Assembly: GCF_019393635.1 (NCBI RefSeq)
Contig: NC_057864.1
Coordinates: forward strand, 88,302,382-88,366,381
Direction of reading: 5' to 3'
Source: Dromiciops gliroides
Taxonomy: Eukaryota > Chordata > Mammalia > Microbiotheria > Microbiotheriidae
DNA: 64,000 nucleotides
Part shown: positions 57,806-64,000 of the stretch, in pieces
Numbering within the stretch: the first letter of the stretch is position 1
How the letters are laid out: each line of letters begins with the position of its first letter
Notes under the pieces: generated by a model
What the model saw: the letters and a program-made list of their open reading frames with translations, nothing else
Told to the model about the DNA's origin: nothing
Database searches by the model: none
Program-made: the position numbers and the translations under genes

Positions 57806-58837
57806 TATCAGTAAAAGGGATGAACTGTCATCAAGAGATTTAGCTCCTAACCCCTGTGACATAGCCACAATACTTAACCCCAAATTTCTGAACCCTAACA
57901 GATTGTTGGTGAGGGTATATTTACGAGAGAACACAGAAAGAATAGGATATCTTTGAGGTAGAACCACATGGAAAAAAGATGATGAAAGAAAGAAAAGAAA
58001 ATCAAAGGGATGATAGAATAGATGACATCTGGGAAGAAGACATACTCAGCAGGCATTTGTATATTAGGACAAAATCCCAGTTGCCTCACTCTAGTTATGG
58101 CTCTGCATGTGTACATCTGCTAAATTAGGTCAAGCTTTTATACTAATATTAATGAAAACAATACGTGAAACTAACAAGCAAAATAAATTAATTAAATTTA
58201 GGGCTCAGTAGGGCTGATATATACCTGCTATGTTCAGTAAACAAATCAATAGGGTTTTTCAAAGAGCGTTTTGATTTTTAAGTCAATAGGGTACATAAAT
58301 ATAAACAAAAATCCTGAATGTTTAAGCTTCAGGGCTAAGTAAAGTTTGGATATGTGTATAATCTTGCTAAAAAAAAAAAACCACTTTTAGACACTAGAAT
58401 TTTTCTCCAAAATTCCAAACAAAGAAATCATTCCTTTTGGAAACTGATTTTGGCAGAAAGTTTTCCTTTTTCCAAACTACACACTCAGCCCTGAAGTGGA
58501 TGGATCAGTTTAGAAATCCAGCCTATAAATGTGAAAGGATTATGAGATCTGCCAAGGCAAATTTAAGTGTCATTGTTTACAACCTTTTGTTGGTAGCTTC
58601 TCTGGAATACAGAAGCCTACAGTAGGCCCCAGGAAAACAAGGAGAAAAGATTAACAACATGGCAAAAGTATGATGGACTTCTAAATGCACTTGTTCAGAG
58701 TTGCTATGAATATACTGTCATCTTAACATTCACTTAGAGCATAAAACCATTCCTCTAAGAAATTCTGGGTCTATAGAAGTACCTTCAAAGAAACAATAGT
58801 TTAGCCACAGAGTGTGATCACCATACTACGAGAAATG
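57806..58837. other. Unassigned DNA (1.0 kb)
   Basis: No repeat recognised; open frames only short. Confidence 0.4.
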
Positions 58838-58945
58838 CATAAACCAATAAACATTTATTAAGCACATACTATGGCCTAAGCATTGTTCTAGTCAGTAGTG
58901 ATACAGACAAAAGTGAAAGTTTCTGCCTTCAAGAAGCTTATAATT
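58838..58945 (-). mobile_element. L2/CR1-type LINE 3' end, antisense
   Basis: 'CCAATAAACATTTATTAAGC', 'CATACTATGGCCTAAGCATT', 'TTTCTGCCTTCAAGAAGCTT'. Confidence 0.8.
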
Positions 58946-59595
58946 CAGCTGATGCGTGGTGTACTTGTGGGTTAGAGTTCCCCAGGTTTATATGAAAAGG
59001 TTTCACTGCTACGTTTCTTTCAGTAAATAGCACAGCTTTGAGCTAATTATGTGCTCTGGGTGACTAGTAAAGGTAAATACATCAGTAGAGATTCATAAGC
59101 TATAATTTTAGGAGTGCAGATAAACCTCTATAGTATCATGAACCTGAAGCAGCCATCTTCTGAGGAAATCTATCCTGTGAGTTGGGAATGTTCCTGGATA
59201 CTACACTATAATATGGGTAAAAAGTATCAGAAATGTAATTACTGGGGCACCATCCATACTGCCATTGCTGTTGGCAGAAGTGAACTTCCAGGAAGTCTTT
59301 TTGGAAGCACCCATTGCTGTAACTTTATGGTTGTAGTTAAGGTTAGGATTCCCACTCTCACAGGATACAAATTTGCCTATGGTTTCTCATGTGGATGCAA
59401 AGTTTATCTATCAATATTAAATTTTTCTCAAATAGCTATTGGAAAAATATAACATCCCAAAATTCTAAGCATATTTATGTGGTTTTGGTGGTTTTCTTTT
59501 GGTCCAGACCAGTGATTTCATCAGTATAGCAAAATTCCATTGTGGAAACTCCATGTTTTATACAGACTTCTATTTATACTCTTACAATTCTGCCT
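58946..59595. other. Unassigned DNA
   Basis: Holds a 105-codon frame from ATG 59138 to 59452 with five cysteines but no motif I recognise, and the 33-bp segment repeated in the next element (59053-59085). Confidence 0.45.
59053..59085. repeat. 33-bp direct repeat, probable source copy
   Basis: Starts GCTCTGGGTGACTAGTAAAG and ends TACATCAG. It recurs at 60317-60349 with two mismatches, 1264 bp away. Confidence 0.88.
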
Positions 59596-60316
59596 TGGGA
59601 GGTGGAGCCAAGATAGCTGAGAAAAGGCATTAACTCACCTACGTTCTCCCCAAAACTCCTCCAAACACCTTTAAATAAGGCAATAAAACAATTCTTGGAG
59701 TGACAGAACCCACAAAAGGAGGGACTGAAATAATTTTCCAGCCAAAAAACAACTTAGAAGGTTGGCAGGAAAGGTCTGTTGCACCTGGGGGAAATTGGAG
59801 CACAGTCCAGCACAGGCTGCATTAGCACAGACTGGGCTCCAGCAAATCAGAGGCAGACCTTGGGAGCCATTGGATCAGAAGTAGCTGCTTCTTCTTGAAC
59901 TCTCAGCCCACAGACAGCAAGGGTACCTAACAGCTTATCAGAAAGAGAATACAAAGGTCACTTTATTGGCACCAGGGACAGGACTCTTGCTTTGTCTATA
60001 CTCACATCTGGGTCATAGTCCTGGATGGCAGTCCCAGAGTAAGGAAGAGCATTAACACCCCAGTAGAGCAGGGTCTCTACTCACAGTTCCAGGGCAGAAA
60101 AGAGTGCTTGTGGTCACTCACAAACTGGAGCAAATGCCAGGAGAGTAGTAAACATACCTCTCCTTAGATCATACCAGCTTGGAGGAATTGAAAACTTACA
60201 GGTCCCGATAAGTATCTCTGAGCACAGCTGCACAAATCTTTGAATCTGGGGACAGTGTACTCTCCACCCCGGAAACAGAGCCCAACTTTCACAAAGAGTT
60301 AAAGGCCAAAAAAAAG

Positions 60317-60349
60317 GCTCTGGGCGACTAGTAAAGGTAAATACAACAG
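60317..60349. repeat. 33-bp direct repeat, copy inside the HAL1-like element
   Basis: Matches 59053-59085 in 31 of 33 positions. As I recall the related L1 leader text, this segment has no counterpart there, so it looks like an insertion or replacement. Confidence 0.85.
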
Positions 60350-60410
60350 GAAAAAATATGACCATAAAAAGTTACTATGGTGACAAGGAAGATTAAAACA
60401 CACATTCAGG

Positions 60411-60556
60411 GCCAGTAAGTGGTACAGTGGATAAAGCTTTGGCCCTGGATTCAGGAGAACCTGAGTTCAGATCTGGACTCAGACAATTGACACTTACTAG
60501 CTGTGTGAACCTAAGCAAGTCACTGCCCTCACTGCCCCACAAAAAAAAAAAAAAAC
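60411..60556 (+). mobile_element. WSINE1-like tRNA-SINE in HAL1
   Basis: GGCCAGTAAGTGGTACAGTG to CCCTCACTGCCCCAC plus A-tail; a short deletion removes part of CACTTAACC. Confidence 0.9.
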
Positions 60557-60792
60557 ACTCAGAAGAAGATGGCAAAGTGAAAGCTCCTACATCCCAAGTC
60601 TCCAAGAAAAATATGAATTGGTCTCAGGCCATGAAAGGGCTCAAAAATGATTTTGAAAATCAAGTAAGAGAAGTAGAGGAAAAATGGGAACAGAAATGAG
60701 AGTGATGCAAAAAATTCATGAAAAAAGAATCAACAGCTTGGTAAAGGAGACAAAAATAGACTGAAGAAAATAACACCTTAAAAAACAGATAA

Positions 60793-60945
60793 GGCTGGGG
60801 GCAGCTAGCTGGCAAGGTGAATAAAGCACCGGCCCTGGATTCAGGAGGACCTGAGTTCAAATCCGGCCTCAGACACTTGACAATTACTAGCTGTGTGACC
60901 CTGGGCAAATCACTTAACCCTCATTGCCCCACAAAAACAAACAGA
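60793..60945 (+). mobile_element. WSINE1-like tRNA-SINE in HAL1, 13-bp TSD
   Basis: AAAAAACAGATAA is repeated at 60780-60792 and 60946-60958. GGATTC / TTGACAATT / CCTCATTGCCCCAC subfamily. Confidence 0.94.
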
Positions 60946-61171
60946 AAAAAACAGATAAAGCCAAAAGGTAAAAGTACAAAAAGCCAATAAGGAGAAGAAT
61001 TCATTTAAAAACAGAATTGGCCAAATGGGAAAACAGGCACAAAAAAGTCACTGAAGAAAAGAATTCCTTAACAAGTAGAATTGGCCAAATGGAAAAAGAG
61101 GTACAAAAACTCACCAAAGAAAATAATTCCTTAAAAATTAGAATTTAGCAAATAGAAGTTAATGACTTTAT

Positions 61172-61326
61172 TTATTTATTTTATTTTTTGGTGGGGCAAT
61201 GAGGGTTAAGTGACTTGTCCAGGGTCACACAGCTAGTAAGTGTCAAGTGTCGGAGGCCAGATTTGAACTCAGGTCCTCCTGAATCCAGGGCCGGTGCTTT
61301 ATCTATTGCGCCACCTAGCTGCTCCC
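61172..61326 (-). mobile_element. WSINE1-like tRNA-SINE in HAL1, 15-bp TSD
   Basis: AGTTAATGACTTTAT (61157-61171) and AGCTAATGACTTTAT (61327-61341) flank it. CATTGCCCC subfamily, reverse orientation. Confidence 0.94.
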
Positions 61327-63519
61327 AGCTAATGACTTTATGAGAAATCAAGAAACAATGAAGCAAAACCAAAAGAACGAAAAATTAAAAGACAATGTGA
61401 AATATCTCATTAAAAAACAACTGACCTAGAAAATAGATCCAGGATAAATAATTTTTAAATTATTGGACTACCTGAAAGTCATGATCAAAAAAAGAGCCTA
61501 GATGACATCTTTCAAGAAATTATCAAGGAAAACTTCTCTGATATTCTAAAACAATAGGGTAAAATAGAAATTGAAAGAATTCACCAACCACATCCTGAAA
61601 GAGATTCCAAAGTGAAAACTCTCAGGAATATTACAGCCAAATTCCAGAACTCCCAGGTCAAGGATAAAGAAAGAAACAGTATCATGGAGCCACAGTCAGG
61701 ATAAAAAAAAAATTATCAGCTTCTACATTAAAGAATCAGAGGTCTTCAAATATGATATTCCAGAGGGCAAAGGAGCTAGGATTATAACCCACCCAGCAAA
61801 ACTGAGTATAATCCTTCAGGGAGGAAATAGATACTCAATAAAATAAAGGACTTTCAAGAATACTTTATGAAAAGACCAGAGCTGAATAGAAACATTTGAC
61901 TTGCAAATACAAGACTCAAGAAAAGAATAAAAAGGTAAACTGTTTACATTCCTACATGGGAAATGTAACTCCTAAGAAGCTTTTAATTATTAGAGAAGTT
62001 AGAAGGAGTATGTATAGACAGAGTATCCAGGTGTGAGATGAATATGAAGGGATGATATTTTTTAAATAAAATTAAGGGGTGAGAGAGAAAAGCACTTGTA
62101 GAAAGGGGCAGAATGGGGCAAATTATCTCACATAAAAGAGTCAAGGAAAAGCTTTTACAAGTAGATGGGAAGATGGGAGACATAGTGTGGAGTGAGTAAA
62201 CCTTATTCTCATCAGAATTAGCTCAAAGAGGCTCAATTGGATATAGAAATCTATTTTACCCTACAGGAAACTAAGGGGGGAAGGGGATAAAAGAAAGGTA
62301 GGGTGGTAGAAGGGAGGATAGATTGGGGAAGGCAATAGTTAGAAGCAAAACACCTTTAAGGAATGATAGGGTAAAAGGAGAGAGAATAAAATAAACAGAT
62401 GGAAATAGGATGGAAGGAAATACAGTTAGCAATTGCAACTGAAAATTTTTTGAAGCAAGTTTCTCTGATAAAGGCCTCCTTCAAACATTTAGTGAACTGA
62501 GTCAAGTTTATAAATATAAAAGCCATTCTTCAGTTGATAAATGATCAAAAGATATGAACAGTTTTCAGATGAAATAATAAAAGCTATCTATATATGAAAA
62601 AATGGTCTAAATCACAATTGACTGGAGAAGTGTAAACTAAAACAATTCTGAAATACTACCTCATACCTATTAGATTGGCTAATGGGACAAAAAAGGAACC
62701 TGACAAATGTTGGAGTAGATATGGGAAAATTGGGACATTAATGCACTGTTGATAGAATTGGGAACTGATTCAACCATTCTGGAGAGCAATTTAGAACTAT
62801 GCCCAAAAAGGGTTATAAAACCATAAAACTCTTTGATCTAGCAATACATCTACTAGTTATGTATTCAAAGTGAGATAAATTTTTTAAAAAGATCAATATG
62901 TACAAAAATATTTATAACAGCTCTTTTCTGGTGGCAAAGAATTGGAAAGTGAGGGGATGCCCATCAATTGGGGAATGGCTGAACAAATTGTGGTATGTGA
63001 TTGTGATGAATAAGATTGTGCTATAAGAAATGATGAGCAGGATGCTCTTAGAAAAACCTGGAGTCACATGAATTGATGTAAAGCAAAATGTACTGTGTAC
63101 AAAGTAACATAAATATTGTAAGATGATCAGCTGTGGATAACAACTACTCTCAGTAATTCAATGATCCAAAACAACTCCGAAGGACTATGAAAAAATGTTA
63201 TCCATCTCCAGAGAAAGAACTGATGGTGTCTGAATACAGATTGAAGCATACTTTTTTACATTATTTTTCTTGAGGTTTTTTCTCAGTCTATGTTTTCTTT
63301 TACAACATGACTAATATGGTAATATATTTTACATGATTACACATGTATTGAATTGCTTGCCTTCCAGCAAAGGACAGAATTTGAAACTCAAAGTTTTGAA
63401 AATGAATATTAGAAATTCTTTTTACATATAATTGGGGGTAATACTAAACAATGCAAAAAATAATAATAAACTGCCATTAAAAACAAATAATGCTGCCTAG
63501 AAGGTGAAATGAATCCATG

Positions 63520-63960
63520 TCATATAAGGACTGGTTGAAGGAAGTACCCATTTTTAGCCTGGAGAAAAGAAGGCTTGGACGAAGCACAATAGTTATCTTC
63601 AAGTATTTGAAAAGCTGTTATGAGGAAGAGGGATTGGTCTGATTGGTGTAATAGAGATGATTTGTTCTTTTTGTCTCCAAAGAACAGAGCCAGTAGTAAT
63701 GGGTGGAACGTGCAGAGAAGCAGATATAGCCTGGATGTCATGAAAAACTTCCTAACAGTTAGAGCTATCCATAAATGAAATGAGTACCCTCTAGGGGTCC
63801 TGGGCTTTCCCACCTTGGAGGTCTTCAAGTAGAGGCTGGATGATTACTCATCCTGTAAGTTACATTAGGGGTGCCTTTTCATATATGGGGTGCAGCGAAT
63901 GCCTTCTGAGCTCTCTTCCACCTCTAAAACTCAGTGGTTCTCTGACCTGTCCATAGAACT
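63520..63960 (+). mobile_element. CR1/L3 LINE 3' end, sense
   Basis: 'TTTTAGCCTGGAGAAAAGAA', 'TAGTTATCTTCAAGTATTTG', 'AAAGCTGTTATGAGGAAGAG', 'GAAAAACTTCCTAACAGTTA', 'GGAGGTCTTCAAGTAGAGGC' are in the order of the CR1 ORF2 end and 3' UTR. Same family as 11150-11965. Confidence 0.85.
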
Positions 63961-64000
63961 TGAAATGACCATGATACCTCAGGAAATATAGTTTAACAAA

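Larger units (their letters stand above)
59596..63488 (+). mobile_element. HAL1-like half-L1: 5' UTR, ORF1, no RT, L1-type 3' end
   Basis: Starts GGGAGGTGGAGCCAAGATAG, the L1 5' end. 5' UTR to about 60350. ORF1 remains from about 60350 to 61900, with TTGGCCAAATGG heptad repeats (coiled coil), then LPESHDQK-like and IERIHQPHPE-like text of the RNA-binding domain. No endonuclease or RT region is present. A purine-rich spacer (61980-62430) leads straight to the ORF2 C-terminal/3' UTR part from about 62450. AATTCTGCCT (59586) and AATGCTGCCT (63489) may be its TSD. Three SINEs are inserted. The frames are broken. Confidence 0.8.

Overview
This window looks like intergenic DNA from a marsupial. The main evidence is about twenty copies of a tRNA-derived SINE whose head carries box A (TGGCGCAGTGG) and box B (GTTCAAATCC) and which ends CCCAATTGCCTCAC or CCCTCATTGCCCCAC. 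I recall this as the WSINE1 type of Australian marsupials. Longer CORE-SINEs with an RTE-like tail (MAR1-like) are also present. I see no copy of the opossum SINE tail that reads 'TTGACTCCAAGACGGAAGG', so an australidelphian marsupial (for example a dasyurid, koala or wallaby relative) is more likely than Monodelphis. The species call rests on recall of repeat consensus sequences, not on a search.

There is no intact cellular protein-coding gene. Nearly every open frame of 60-120 codons lies in a repeat or in AT-rich unique DNA. Two gene-derived objects are supported, both L1-type retrocopies with target-site duplications (TSDs). At 4548-5601 there is a broken processed pseudogene of adenylate kinase 6 (AK6), with its Walker A motif still readable and a perfect 14-bp TSD. 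At 49891-50777 an 851-bp retrocopy of a transcript I do not recognise sits between 18-bp TSDs with one mismatch; it keeps a 95-codon open frame rich in tryptophan.

Layout. 1-1570: the 3' end of an endogenous retrovirus (internal end, polypurine tract, LTR). 2.3-3.9 kb: L2, then an L1 5' end with no 3' end. 4.5-5.9 kb: AK6 retrocopy and SINE. 6-12.3 kb: old L2, CR1/L3 and MIR. 12.8-18.7 kb: a pile of L1 fragments in both orientations with nested SINEs. 19.5-21.5 kb: antisense L2-like LINE with reverse-transcriptase remnants. 22-34 kb: SINEs, L2, an RTE fragment, an antisense L1, a probable LTR, and an LTR inside a SINE. 37-45.4 kb: L2, a 3-kb L1 that carries a small hAT transposon and a SINE, and three L1 3' ends in the order forward-reverse-forward. 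46.9-57.8 kb: L2, MIR, microsatellites, the second retrocopy, and an insertion made only of poly(A). 59.6-63.5 kb: a long HAL1-like (half-L1) element with ORF1 remains but no reverse transcriptase. 63.5-64 kb: a CR1/L3 3' end.

The window's content is retrotransposition history: L1-type machinery supplied the SINEs, both retrocopies and the poly(A)-only insertion, and nesting gives their relative order. I found no novel multi-gene system, CRISPR array, operon or RNA gene. Stretches marked as unassigned may hold old repeats or regulatory DNA that cannot be recognised by eye.
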